Source of the DNA: Symsagittifera roscoffensis
Taxonomy: Eukaryota; Xenacoelomorpha; Acoela; Convolutidae
Reading direction: 5' to 3'
Assembly (NCBI RefSeq): GCF_963678635.1
Contig: NC_087062.1
Span: 31,952,704-32,016,703 of the forward strand
Length of the DNA stretch: 64,000 nt
The notes under the pieces are model-generated. The model searched no databases. It saw only the letters and a list, made by a program, of their open reading frames with translations, and was not told the DNA's origin. Below are positions 45,860 to 58,944 of this stretch, piece after piece. Position 1 is the stretch's first letter, and every line of letters starts with the position of its first letter. A program made the translations under genes and the position numbers.

Positions 45860-47080
45860 ACATTCAGAAAAAAGTTAAAATACATTTACCTTAAAAATAC
45901 TTTAAAACACGTTAACAATTAAGGTTAGTTTGCACTACCTGAAGGACAACTCAACTTATCTATGACTCCTTAGAAATTTATCTCAAATCACCTGACAATA
46001 TCAGGCTTATCAGACTTATAAAGTAGCTTAAAACTATTTATACTTGCGAAGCCAATGTATTAGAACGAACCTTCTTTTTTCCAACAAATCGCAAATATTT
46101 GCTGCGACTTTTGGGGCACCTTTACATTTTTTTCATGACATTTGCTTTGACATTCAAAAAGTAATAATTTCAAATCAACCGGAAAAAAATGTTTGTTTTA
46201 AACAACAACAATAATGAAAACTCGGTTTCAGAAATTTTCTAACTCAATATATCTCGCAATTTTTTGAAATACTTAATTTAAACATAATGTGGCTCTATGC
46301 TTTGCGATTTGTTACATGCAAAGTTAGTGTGGATGCCATCAGTTTGTTCAATTCTAAATTTTTACTTGCAAAATTGAGTCTATTTGTATTTGGTGCCACT
46401 TTTGCTGAATTGCATTGGCAATTTATTAGCATATGTAGCTGCTTCATTCGTGAATAGTGTTTGTCGGTTGTAAACTTGCGCGGCTGAGTGGATAGTGAGT
46501 GAGACTCAAAAATTTCTTTATTGCAGTAGGTCGCAGATTGGAATCCTACACGTAGCCGAGTTTTGCAAATTCGAGGCTTATTTCTACTTTTTTTGGTCTT
46601 GTTCTCGCAATTGTTTGTGAAGCGCAGCTCAGGCTCTGTCCTTCATACATAAAACTACCTTAAACATTTTTCTGTAAAAAGTAGGTAATTCACCTAGATT
46701 TACCTTAAAATACAAAAGTTCTGAAGTGTTACAAAATACAAAAGTTCTGAAATTAACCTGAAGTTTTATGGTAAAAAAAGTCTTAAAAGTGAAAAGAATT
46801 AAGGTTATTTTACCTCAACAATTCCGATAACAATAATATCCCAGGTTTTTACCTGAATTTTTTATTTTTATTGGGAAAATTTTAAGTAAATATATTTCAA
46901 TGCTAAAGTAAGTATAGGCAAATTTCTTACTTTTAAGATAATTTAAGGTAAAATTTTAAGGTGGTTATAGGTATGTTGAAGTGCACACAAAGTAGTGCAA
47001 ATTTACTCTAATTTTATGATTAGTTTAAAGGTGAGAGTACCTGAAGTTTTGAGGTACTGTAAGGTAATATTTTTGACTGG
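45860..47080. repeat. AT-rich repeat with inserted SINE
   Basis: Flanks contain many 'accttaaaat/ctgaagtttt' motifs, and loosely inverted sequence occurs at about 45890-45990 and 46930-47070. A SINE with a clear tRNA-like core (cttgcgcggctgagtggata near 46476) sits between them at about 46042-46640. No gene. Confidence 0.4.
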
Positions 47081-47890
47081 TTTTTGAGCGCATAAATGAA
47101 AGACTGTTTTCGTTTTTTTGTTGGATGAAAACTGTTTGCATCTAAAACTAGAACAGGAAACAAACAAGTTTTTTCTCCATTTACTTTCTATTGGGGCTCA
47201 TGATTGCGGCTGGTTGCAAAAGCCACAACCTATCAAACTTTGCGACGATACTCATAGGAAAAAATATGAATGCAGTTAGAAATGTGAATCCTTTGATTCC
47301 GAAATAGTTTTAATAAGGATATGTCAGCTCATGTCCTACACTTGATCCCCATATACGAAAATATGAAAGGCTCGTAAAAAGTTTCAGTAACGCTTCATAG
47401 CAAATAAACACCAAATTTTTTTTTACTGATGGAATTAATATCACCAAGTTGCTAGCGTCAACAGCAGAAAGTTGTTCCAAAAGCGAAATATATTTGTACC
47501 ACAATAAGAGCAACCCGATAAATTGCAGATCCACAATAATTCAAAAAATTAAACTATTGAATCCACAACATGCAGTGGCTCTGATTTACATGTTGGTCCA
47601 AAACAATCAACGCCAAATCAGAGCTACAAATTAATTTGACCTAACAACAATTCTTGAAACCTTGTGATGCCATAAAACATTTTGCTTATTCAACAATATA
47701 TCTTTGTTATATATAGGGCTTGACGATAAATCTGAATTAAAAAGAACTACGTTGTTCAAAAAACGATGAGCCGAAAACATGCAGTGACTCAACTGAAAAA
47801 AAAACAATTATTTAAATCTAGTTATACTTTTAAGAATTACCAAACTGGAAGAATATATTTTAGCAAAGTTAACAAAGTAAAACATTTTCG
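47081..47890. other. Intergenic, no recognised feature
   Basis: I see nothing identifiable in this stretch before the tandem array. Confidence 0.35.
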
Positions 47891-48589
47891 ATTGCTGTTT
47901 GACAAGGTTTTAATCCCCTTAACGGGATCATCCCATCCCCAGCAGGGAGGAAGCAACATACTTATTAGAGCAACTTCCGACACATTTAAGAAAACTGTAA
48001 GGCCCTAAAAAGTTCAATTTCAAATAAGCAAGCGAGTGAGTGCAATAGATGAGTGTTTCCGGTTAGAGTAAGAGACCAGAGATCCGGTTTAAACTACACA
48101 ACTCAAATATAGTAAAATTATAAACGGAAGATGATCCACCCGAAGATTTCGAACTTCAGTTGTTTATTTATACTAACAAAGCTAGTAGCTATTCAAATCA
48201 TGGTTATGGATCAACCCTGACTGAAAGTCAACCCGAAAAGAATTCAACTCCAAACCAGAGTCAATATTTGAGCCATTAACTTTTGACAGATTTGAGAAAA
48301 CCATAAGGCCATGAAAAGAAGTTAAATTTGAAATAAGTAAGCTTGGTTAGTTGAGGGCTTTACGATTTAAGTCAATGACGAAGCTATTAAGTATGAAACA
48401 TGGATTAGCTTGAACAACATTGCCATCGTACTTTAAACGGAATCATGCGCATGTTGTTCATGCAAATAGTTGTTTCATACTTCAGTGAGCTTCGTAAACT
48501 GAGGGCTCAACGATTAACTTCAATCGCAAAACTGTTGTTTCAAACTAAATTTCTTTTTATGACCTTACGGTTTTAGAGCAGCTGAAGGC

Positions 48590-48995
48590 TTTTCAAGGTC
48601 ACGCCGCGCGAATTTCAAAATAGATTCAAGACTTAGCGGCGCGATTTAAAAACGTTTGCAGTGCGACCTATGAAGACTTGAGCAGCGCGACATAGGACTT
48701 CAGCGGCACGACTTAAGAACAGACCTTAGTGGCGTAACCTAAAAAAGCATTAGTGATTCGACCTAAAAATTAGAATTTAGCGCCGCGGCTCAAAAGACTA
48801 TATCGGCGCACTTTAAAGCCTTTTCGCGGCGTGACTAAAGAAAAAAAATTTGCGGCGTGACCTCAGAAAAGACATTAGTGGCGCGACCTTAGACTTTGGT
48901 CGTGTGACTTAGTTGGACAATTTTAACGGCGCGACTCGAAACTTAAGTGGTGCGCTTTAAAGCACGACTCAAGACTCTTGCGGTGCGAAAAAACT
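48590..48995 (+). repeat. GGCGCGAC degenerate minisatellite, copy 1
   Basis: About 14 spaced variants of agcggcgcgacttaagac, including 'gcagtgcgacctatgaagac', 'agtggcgcgaccttagac' and 'acggcgcgactcgaaac', at roughly 25-35 bp intervals. Strikingly CpG-rich against the AT-rich surroundings. The second copy is at 51432-51838. Confidence 0.7.
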
Positions 48996-49103
48996 CAAGG
49001 CATTTCAAAGCTCTACAATAAGTTTCTTCATCGCTCGTTTCTCAAAAAAATCTGTTTCCAAATTGAGAGTCTAAGCAGGTTAAGGAGTTACAATGATTGA
49101 GTA

Positions 49104-50092
49104 TTAAGTCTTTGTCTCAACAGAACTGGAGTAAAAAAAGAAGAGCAGATTGAGAAAATAGTTAGCTTTGAAGTTTGAAAGTTCGGCATCAGGCGGTGGT
49201 TGTCGTCCATGCTCTACATTTTCACGAGGCGCTTTTATCAACGTTAGACGACGATCAAACTCATTTCTTTGAATTTTCGTCATCCTTTTCAACTGTCTAG
49301 AAAACAAACTTGAATGTTCTGCAAGACGACTACGATGCAAATAGTCGAGAGGAGTACTTCTGCCGCGAACTCAAACTACATTAACAGTTTCGGACGTTGT
49401 ACCAAAATCCTTTCAGCTTCTGAAACGTGGAGTTCGTGACCAGCTGGATCTCGGTTGGTCTTTTTAATCCGATGGAGAGCGTCGTCAATTTAACATATTG
49501 TAGGTAGTAAGCATGCGATGATCTCTTTGTTTCCCCAGAATTGTTATGTTACACACTTGACATCCATAAAAACTGTTACGCGGCAGCATTTTAAGGACAT
49601 GGGGTTTTGCTAGAAGACCAGCAATTATATGGTTGATTTTGATTTTTAGGAAAATCCCGGCAATTGGCTCATCGCTAAACAAACAAGCCGCATTTGATGG
49701 CTAAAACTTGAGTTTACGAAAGTTGCACCATCGGCGGATAGTACCAAATCTATACAAAGCTCGTCTTTTTCGCCTGTGAAGCTTAAAAGTTCTAGTGGAG
49801 GATCAAACACCTGTGACTCGCATAGGTTGTTATTAGAATGTGAAATGCTGCAGATGTTTCTCTGAATGATATCTTTCAATATGGTTGATACTTAAAGAAC
49901 ACAAATTCCTCCGTTTTCTTTATGGATGATCTTAATAACCATGGCATTGAGGTATTTCTTGGCAGTCTTATAGGCAGTGCGCAGAAAATTAGGGCCAAAA
50001 ACGACGGATTTCAATAAGTTCACTAAGTCAGATTGACACACATTGATCAACTTATGCTTGTTAGAAATTGACCTTATCAACAAATGTGTGTT
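49104..50092 (-). pseudogene. Broken DDE-transposase-like gene, copy 1
   Basis: Several minus-strand fragments follow in the order of a transposase-like family widespread in animal genomes: a block with HKLINVCQSDLVNLL (50050-50000), then LVLSADGATFVNSS (about 49760), INHIIAGLLAKPHVL and FYGCQVCN (about 49640-49545), and finally RQPPPDAELSNFKANYF with LLFFFY (about 49205-49140). These resemble the family's H-L, IDG, AGL-x-KP, C-x-x-C and terminal WKAxExxxxLLY features. Stop codons and a frameshift (after the LPG near 49650) disrupt it. The assignment rests on remembered motif order only. Confidence 0.45.
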
Positions 50093-51431
50093 TTTGTAGG
50101 CAACGCGTCGATTGGGATACAGTGGCTGATAAGGTGATTGATTCTGAGAATAATCATTTTGAACTTCGCATTACTCATACTCTGGTTTGAATGAATCAAA
50201 AAATTCTTCGCAAGAAGGCAAGGCAGCATTTGGCAGTGGCGAGCCGATCAGCTGCCGTTTCAATGTGGTTCACCACTACATTATTCAGCATGAAAAATTT
50301 CAGTTGATGCTTTGGCATCAACAGTGTTATCTAAATTGCAGGACTCGGCAAAACTGATTCTTTTTTTGCCAAAGTAAATTAGGGCTCAGTTTCGGCGAAA
50401 TCAAATATTTTTCAATAAGCTTTGGTACAAGCTGTTTTTTTTTCTTTCCAAGTCACTCGTTACCTTGGGTCGGTTGATTGGCTTCTATGATTTTCAGTTG
50501 CCACAGCATTGATATTACTAGTTTTTCGTGCTAAATAGTGCTAATAAATTGTAATTTTTTCTATTTGATTCGAAAGTTTCTTCCCTGCAATCCATAAAAT
50601 CTGTCGCACTTGGTATAAGCAGATAAGCATAACGAGTTAAATGAAGTTTCCCCGTGTAATTTGAGTCGTTTAAGTCGACTCTACTTGCACCGAAATCGTT
50701 AGGCGACACCCTTGGCGAGACATATTGTAGCATATTGCTGTTTGACAAGGTTTTAATCCCCTTAACGGGATCATCCCATCCCCAGCAGGGAGGAAGCAAC
50801 ATACTTATTAGAGCAACTTCCGACACATTTAAGAAAACTGTAAGGCCCTAAAAAGTTCAATTTCAAATCAGCAAGCGAGTGAGTTTAATAGATGAGTGTT
50901 TCCGGTTAGAGTAAGAGACCAGAGATCCGGTTTAAACTACACAACTCAAATATAGTAAAATTATAAACGGAAGATGATCCACCCGAAGATTTCGAACTTC
51001 AGTTGTTTATTTATACTAACAAAGCTAGTAGCTATTCAAATCATGGTTATGGATCAACCCTGACTGAAAGTCAACCCGAAAAGAATTCAACTCCAAACCA
51101 GAGTCAATATTTGAGCCATTAACTTTTGACAGATTTGAGAAAACCATAAGGCCATGAAAAGAAGTTAAATTTGAAATAAGTAAGCTTGGTTAGTTGAGGG
51201 CTTTACGATTTAAGTCAATGACGAAGCTATTAAGTATGAAACATGGATTAGCTTGAACAACATTGCCATCGTACTTTAAACGGAATCATGCGCATGTTGT
51301 TCATGCAAATAGTTGTTTCATACTTCAGTGAGCTTCGTAAACTGAGGGCTCAACGATTAACTTCAATCGCAAAACTGTTGTTTCAAACTAAATTTCTTTT
51401 TATGACCTTACGGTTTTAGAGCAGCTGAAGG

Positions 51432-51838
51432 CTTTTCAAGGTCACGCCGTGCGAATTTCAAAATAGATTCAAGACTTAGCGGCGCGATTTAAAAACGTTG
51501 GCAGTGCGACCTATGAAGACTTGAGCAGCGCGACATAGGACTTCAGCGGCCCGACTTAAGAACAGACCTTAGCGGCGTAACCTAAAAAAGCATTAGCGAT
51601 TCGACCTAAAAATTAGAGATCAGCGCCGCGGCTCAAAAGACTATATCTGCGCACTTTAAAGCCTTTTCGCGGCGTGACTAAAGAAAAAAAATTTGCGGCG
51701 TGACCTCAGAAAAGACATTAGTGGCGCGACCTTAGACTTTGGTCGTGTGACTTAGTTGGACAATTTTAACGGCGCGACTCGAAACTTAAGTGGTGCGCTT
51801 TAAAGCACGACTCAAGACTCTTGCGGTGCGAAAAAACT
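51432..51838 (+). repeat. GGCGCGAC degenerate minisatellite, copy 2
   Basis: Same arrangement as 48590-48995, with a few base changes between the copies (for example gcggcacgac versus gcggcccgac). Confidence 0.7.
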
Positions 51839-51946
51839 CAAGGCATTTCAAAGCTCTACAATAAGTTTCTTCATCGCTCGTTTCTCAAAAAAATCTGTTT
51901 CCAAATTGAGAGTCTAAGCAGGTTAAGGAGTTACAATGATTGAGTA

Positions 51947-52860
51947 TTAAGTCTTTGTCTCAACAGAACTGGAGTAAAAAAAGAAGAGCAGATTGAGAAA
52001 ATAGTTAGCTTTGAAGTTTGAAAGTTCGGCATCAGGCGGTGGTTGTCGTCCATGCTCTACATTTTCACGAGGCGCTTTTATCAACGTTAGACGACGATCA
52101 AACTCATTTCTTTGAATTTTCGTCATCCTTTTCAACTGCCGCGAACTCAAACTGCATTAACAGTTTCTGACCTTGTACCATAATCCTTTCAGCGTCTGAA
52201 ACGTTGAGTTCGTGACCAGCTGGATCTCGGTTGGTCCATTTAATCCGATAGAGAGCGTCGTCAATTTAACATATTGTAGGTAGTAAGCATGCGATGATCT
52301 CTTTTTTTCCCCAGAATGGTTACGTTACACACTTGACATCCATAAAAACTGTTACGCGGCAGCATTTTAGGGACATGGGGTTTTGCTAGAAGGCCAGCAA
52401 TTATATGGTTGATATTGAATTTTAGGAAAACCCCGGCAATTGGCTCATCGCTAAACAAACAAGCCGCATTTGATGGCTAAAACTTGAGTTTACGAAAGTT
52501 GCACCATCGGCGGATAGTATCAAATCTATACAAAGCTCGTCTTTTTCGCCTGTGAAGCTTAAAAGTTCTAGTGGAAGATCAAACACCTGTGACTCGCATA
52601 GGTTGTTATTAGAATGTGAAATGCTGCAGATGTTTCTCTGAATGATATCTTTCAATATGGTTGATACTTAAAGAACACAAATTCCTCCGTTTTCTTTATT
52701 GATGATCTTAATAACCATGGCATTGAGGTATGGCAGTCTTATAGGCAGTGCGCAGAAAATTAGGGCCAAAAACGACGGATTTCAATAAGTTCACTAAGTC
52801 AGATTGACACACATTGATCAACTTATGCTTGTTAGAATTGACCTTATCAACAAATGTGTG
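51947..52860 (-). pseudogene. Broken DDE-transposase-like gene, copy 2
   Basis: The duplicate of 49104-50092 has the same fragments in the same order (LILSADGATFVNSS near 52540; INHIIAGLLAKPHVP near 52410; PDAELSNFKANYF near 52030). The 67-bp deletion has removed sequence before the last fragment, and the leading HKLIN block has lost an additional base, so this copy is more damaged. Confidence 0.45.
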
Positions 52861-53590
52861 TTTTTGTAGGCAACGCGTCGATTGGGATACAGTGGCTGAT
52901 AAGGTGATTGATTTTGAGAATAATCATTTTGAACTTCGCATTACTCATACTCTGGTTTGAATGAATCAAAAAATTCTTCGCAAGAAGGCAAGGCAGCAGT
53001 GGCGAGCCGATCAGCTGCCGTTTCAATGTGTTTCACCGCTACATTATTCAGCATGAAAAATTTCAGTTGATGCTTTGGCATCAACAGTGTTATCTAAATT
53101 GCAGGACTCGGAAAAACTGATTCTTTTTTTTCTGCCAAAGTAAATTAGGGCTCAGTTTCGGCGAAATCAAATATTTTTCAATAAGCCTTGGTACAAGCTG
53201 TTTCTTTCTTTCCAAGTCACCCGTTATCTTGGGTCGGTTGATTGGCTTCTTTGATTTTCATTTGCCACAGCATTGATATTACTAGTTTTTCGTGCTAAAT
53301 AGTGCTAATAAATTGTAATTGTTTCTTTTTGATTCGAAAGTTTCTTCCCTGCAATCCATAAAATCTGTCGCACGTGGTATAAGCAGATAAGCATGACGAG
53401 TTAAATGAAGTTTCCCCGCGTAATTTGAGTGGTTTAAGTCGACTCCACTTGCACCGAAATCGTTAGGCGACTGCGACACCCTGGGGCGAGACATATTGTT
53501 GCATATTGCTGTTTGACAAGGTTTTAATCCCCTTAACGGGATCATCCCATCCCCAGCAGGGAGGAAGCAACAGACTTTTTAGAGCAACTC

Positions 53591-56500
53591 CACGTTAAAG
53601 AGATTTTTGGAATAGTGTAATTTTGCGACATATTTCATGGTCCGTAATTCACCCAATGTCATCATATCCAAGTAAAACTACAACGTAATCATAATTAATT
53701 GGTGAATCCGAGAGGAAGCGTAGAGCAATATTATCTCTGTCTCCCTCAGCAGCATAGTCAGGACTAGAAACATCAGCTTTTTAAAAAGTATTTGCCTTAT
53801 TTCCATTTTATAAAAAAGTAGACTTACTGTAGGGACTCAACTTGGGACTCTCGCTGAGCATGTTTAGCATAATCCTAAAGTTTGAGTCGCCATAAATACT
53901 GTTTTATAGGGCAAATAACAGGTTTTTTGCACAACAACGCATACTGACAAGTAAATTGCAATCGATCAAAATGTTAAAGTTGAGTACCTTTTCATATTGA
54001 AAGCAAGAGATTTTTTAATTGACTCTAATCGATTTTTCTTTCAATTTCAGTTTGGCAACTACTAAAATCATTATATAAACGATTATTGAACCTCTAATTT
54101 GAAACTGAGTACGGGTAGCTCTTTTAAAGCAGTTGATCTTCCATATTTGATTGGAGCCTCGTGAGAACAAGCCAATCTTTTTTGCAGCCAGGTTGGATTC
54201 GCAAAATAGCATTAGTACGACTTTTTAAACGCAATCGGGTATACGTAACATTTAAACAAATTTGGAAGCATATTATTTCTTGAAATGTTAAGCATTGGAC
54301 TGAATTTTACTTACGTTAAAGTGGATATCATGCTGATTAAAATTAATGTTCAAGTACATGGTGCTTTTTTCCTATATACTGAGCGTTTTTCGGATCTTTA
54401 AATTACTTCAAATTAATTTGGAATGATTTTCAAGCCGCTAAAGTTCGAAGCGAGCTTGAGTTATAGCACGCATGAATTTTACCAAGTTGCCGAAAATGGC
54501 AAACTTTTAAATCCCCATTAACTGCTTAAAAGACCACATGTTAGTTATCTTTTTAGATTTGAGCTTAGATACTTTCGACTTTTTCTTCAAAACCTGATAG
54601 TTAAAAAGTTTTTCTGGTGAACAAAACCAACTTGAGCGCAAATTTTTCATTTCATTTGTTGAAGGATAAGATTGTTTGATTACGTCCTAATTGCCAAAAC
54701 TCCAAAGTGGCATAAAATTTAAAAGTTTCGAAATGGCATAAACTCTTTAAAAGTGGTCATAAGGTTTAAATTAACTTGAGTATAAGATAAGCGGAATATT
54801 CGACAGAAATAAAGAAAAACTTTTTTTAAAACTTTTACACGTGCAGATTTCTGCAAGAACTATCCCATTTTGTTGTTCTCAGAGAGCTCTGCTTGGCATA
54901 AACATGTTGAATATTGGAAGAAATTGATGCAACCAGATTGTCTCGAAATAGTTTAAAATGACGGTTGTGATTTGTGAATAGTGAAACCAGTGATCTTTTC
55001 GATGTTTCATGAAGTAACTCATTAGATTTTTTTTGTAGATATTAAACACTGTCAGAAAGCCTGTGGCAGTATTTTTGAATGAAATGGTTGAATTTTCTTT
55101 CATTTTTGTACGGTGTGAATAATCCCAAATATCTAATTTTGGACGAAAATGATCTAGAGAAATAGAAATAACATCCTCGGACACTGATTGATGGAAATTA
55201 TGTTTGTTCTTTTTTTGCTCTAATTTGGACCGCCATTCCTCAGAAACGTTTTTGATAGATGTCTCATAGTGGTCCCAAAAACTAATTTTGATGTCTAGGT
55301 TGAAGTTACAGAATTGTTACAGAATTGCCTAGGTTGTATCTCACCTGAAAACCATGCTCGAAAATTTAGAAAATTTCTGTCGTTTTAAGTTGCAGCTCTT
55401 CTCATGAAGTTTTCTTGATATTATTTGTAGCATTCGTCAGTATATTCCTGTCGTTTTTATTTTTAAGGAGACTCTAGACCAATGGATATTTCGATTCTCC
55501 AAATAACGTAAACTTGATTCAAAAGTTTCATCAGAAAGGTTATCCTACACCTCGAAAACGCTTTTGATTGTTCTCGCAAGAAAAATGACAATATTCTACT
55601 CTTTGTTTTCCAGCAAAAAGTTTTTCCGTCTTGCGTTTCTTCTCATTCATCTCGTCTTACCGATTTTATAATTCTAGGGATTTTAGGCATCATTGTGTAG
55701 CGTTGTCAATACAGTGTAAAAGAGAAGAGACTAATGAGAAACTTGTATCACTGGTTACGAAAATACTTTTTTTTTGTAACAGTGGGCAACTGACTCGTGG
55801 ATTTTTGTAAATTTTCGAAACAATTTTTGTTTTTAAAATGAGATATCTATAAGGATTATATTTAGGCATATGAGCATGTGAAGTAGGATGAGCTAACAAG
55901 GTATCCATTCCATTATTTGAAGTGAGCTTGGAGCCGGATTCAGTTTCAGTACAAAGCCAACGGCTTTGCAGTCTGCGACCCGTTCTTGTCCATGCTGTCT
56001 TGGATTTAAGCCAAAATATACACAATTATATCGAATTTTTCGTCTTATATTATATGTTTTTTTTTTTCATTTTCCCCTTGTTTTGTTTTCGCCTATTAAA
56101 ACTTGTAATGTCCTTTTTTCAAAATTTCAAATAAATTTTGGATTGGAGTAATATTTTGAATTAGTTAGCAAATTGATTTGATCTGTTATTTTGTTACTCT
56201 CTAAAACAATTTTGACTTTTTTACTTGCAGGTTTTGATTGATCCTTTTCATACTCTCTGAAATATGTTTCCACGTCTTGAGCTACAAGAAAAAAGTTTTT
56301 CAATTTGTGATGTTCGCTTTTCTCAAGGAAAAATTTGTTGTAGGTGTTTGAAAATACCCAAGTAGGGCTAAGTAGGACGCGATAAGTTTCTTTTTCGCAT
56401 CGTGTTAGCTAGAATAAATTTGCAAATTGGCACTTAGTACAAAGAGATACATTGATAGATGCGGATTATATCATCTATATTTGCATAGCTTATTGAGGAG

Positions 56501-57436
56501 AAAATGTTCAAGAAAATTGAACTTTGATTCTTTTGCCAATTTCATCATTTCTTTGAATCAAAACTTACATCATAGACTGAAGTACTGTCAGAACATTGAG
56601 TGCTCTGCCCTGATATTAGCGTGTTTTTGGCATGGTTTTCGATTTGAAGAGATTAAATAGTAATTTTCGGGTTCTCGTGGAGTTAAGTAGCAGGCTCTCA
56701 TCGTTGGAAGTTCTTTATTCGCAACTGGTTATAACTTATTGTGTTGAAGTCCAATAGTTTGATTGATAAATGATGCGTGGTAAATGATGTATTTCAGACA
56801 GTTTTGAATTGTTAATGCTAATTATTGAAATATTTGACAAATAAAAATGATTCCCATCAAAATATTTTTGGTCGTTATTCATGTTTCATAATTGTTGTTA
56901 CGGCGACTGAAAATGGTAAGGAGTTTCGTATTCAGGTTGTTTTTCTCAAAAAAAATTTTGAACAAAAAAGAAGCATCGTTTGGGCCCACGTGAGGTATTA
57001 TATTAAGCATCTGTCTGTGATAATGCAAGCTGTGATGAATCATTTTCCAAAAATATCTCAATTTAAAAAAAAAAACGGTTGGAATTTTTGATGTTTTGAA
57101 CAGATTAACATGATTGGCATTTCAACTTTCTAATTCATAGCGAAGCATAAGCTATTTTTTGTTAAACAGTTTAGAGACTTATGTTAATTAAGGAGAGAAT
57201 GGGAGTGAATTAAGGAGAGATATCAAAGATAATGCGTACTTCGATAACGCTGAAGTTTTTGCCAATGTCTCTATTCTTCTACTAAAGTCAAAGAGTTATG
57301 CCCCATCGCGCCTCTTCAAAAGGTATTTGAGCATCTTTTTTGTCATTTTCCTCCCAAGGAACAGTCTGTGCAACTATCAGTTGTGATTCTGTGATGATGG
57401 CTGTTCGTCCAGTGATTCTGTGATGAAAACTTTTAT
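53591..57436. other. Intergenic, no recognised gene
   Basis: Long AT-rich stretch. Open frames are short, without family motifs or splice-consistent neighbours. I see no repeat that matches the other families here. Confidence 0.35.
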
Positions 57437-58464
57437 ACCCTTGAGATAAGCAAGGGCAATACAATCGGGTACTGAACTTTTTTCCGTAAATAACTTTGTT
57501 CACAGAATTGTAAAAATTAGAAATTGTAAATTTAGGGTCAGTTCATAAAAATTCAAATTTCTTTGCCTCTCTCGTGCGCTTGGTCTAGAGATGACGAATA
57601 CGCCTGGGACGGCAAAGGTCCTGTGTTAGAATCTGACAGGACCTGGATTTTCAGACGATAAATATTCCGTTTCAAAGAAATTGTCGGCTTTTTTTCTGTT
57701 TGTTTTTTGTCGGTTTTGTTGCCTAAATCGTAGAATTGACTTCGTACATTTTCTTTTTTTATCGCTTATAAATTTTATTCTGCTCAAATGATTTCGGCTT
57801 ATGATTTATCGGCTCAATGTCATATTTTTGAGTTGTTTCAATGAAAATGTATTTTCTATGCGCCCCTCTAGATTTCACAAAATGCTAAAAAATCTGAATA
57901 GAAACTATAGGTTTTCATGACAACAGTTTAATCGGTTTTTTCTTTTCCGCTTGAAAGGTTTTGGCTTATATTTAGTCGGCTTTATAGTCTCATATTGCCT
58001 CTTTTGACGAGCGAAAAAAGTTTGTTTATGTGTGTGTGTGTACTTTGAGGGTGAGGGGGACTAAATAACTCTTTTTGATTTTTTTTGCTTTTTAAAATTT
58101 TGTTTGCTTGCTCTTTTTACCTTTATAGGTTTCGGCCTATATTATATCGGCTGGTGGCCTCATTTTGTTTCATATGACGAGAGAATAAAGTGTAATATGT
58201 GTATTTGTCGGGCAAGGAGGACTTGTTAATTTTTATAAGTCTTAAGTCTTGTTGATTTTTTTTGGCTTAAAGGGTTTCTGCTAAGGTACTTATCGGTTTT
58301 GTTCCCGCTTGTTAATTTTTTCTGGTGTTATTTTCACATTATTTGTCTTGGCCTTTTTTTTTTAAATTAGCCTTATTCATTTTGATAGATCTTGTTTTTT
58401 TCCGACCTAGTGGCTTACTTGTTTTGTATCGCAAGTGGTGCGAAGCTCAGCATCACCGCTGTGT
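57437..58464 (+). mobile_element. Family C hairpin-ended element, copy 4
   Basis: It begins acccttgagataagcaaggg, then 'caatcgggtactgaac'. A tRNA-like segment is at about 57580-57640 (cttggtctagagatgacgaa; cctgggacggcaaaggtcct). It ends gcaagtggtgcgaagctcag then catcaccgctgtgt. A GT microsatellite lies near 58028. Confidence 0.6.
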
Positions 58465-58944
58465 TGAAATTTTGACGAGAAAATTCTATCCACGTTTTTC
58501 TGTCTGAAAGGTTATCGGCGTTTCTAGTTCCCAAGGGACGTTGAACTCCCAAATAAAGCACAGCTCTGATCTGTAATGATTCTTAATCAATTCAAAATGA
58601 AACGTGGTTGGGCGGAGAGATAGTATAGAATGCAATGCGGTTGTACGGTACACACGAAGGTACTGTGTTGATGTGCTTGTCTCTGCTTAAGCATAGTACC
58701 GTTACTTTAACGTTTTACAGATTCATGGGCAAAAAATATTGCTTAACTCATGACAGTAATATATCAAAAATGCCAATTGAACGATTTGAATCAAGTTCTA
58801 ACAGAGCAATAATTAATTTTTGAATAATGGTCTATTACAAAGTTAATCTTGTAAAAATTTGTTCCTTATCTCGCGCAAATATATTGCTTTTGTTCTCATT
58901 TAGCTCAGATTAACTTGCATCGTGTAATAGTAACAGCTACAACT

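Larger units (their letters stand above)
47891..53590. repeat. Tandem duplication: two 2.8-kb units plus an 85-bp third start
   Basis: The landmark gctgtttgacaaggttttaa occurs at 47894, 50737 and 53508, so the unit lengths are 2843 and 2771 bp. The copies are very similar throughout. Much of the length difference is one 67-bp deletion in copy 2 after 52138 (copy 1 equivalent near 49298-49364), flanked by CTG. The third copy stops near 53590. Each unit holds a GGCGCGAC minisatellite and a broken transposase-like gene. Confidence 0.9.

Noticed and set aside
50518-50826. 102-codon minus-strand frame across the junction of the tandem copies as a gene
   Set aside because: It exists only because of the copy junction, and its counterpart at 53282-53545 differs at the N-terminus; no recognised domain.
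47891-53590. CRISPR-like or prokaryotic repeat system
   Set aside because: Units are 2.8 kb with no short identical repeat-spacer pattern, and the window is clearly eukaryotic.
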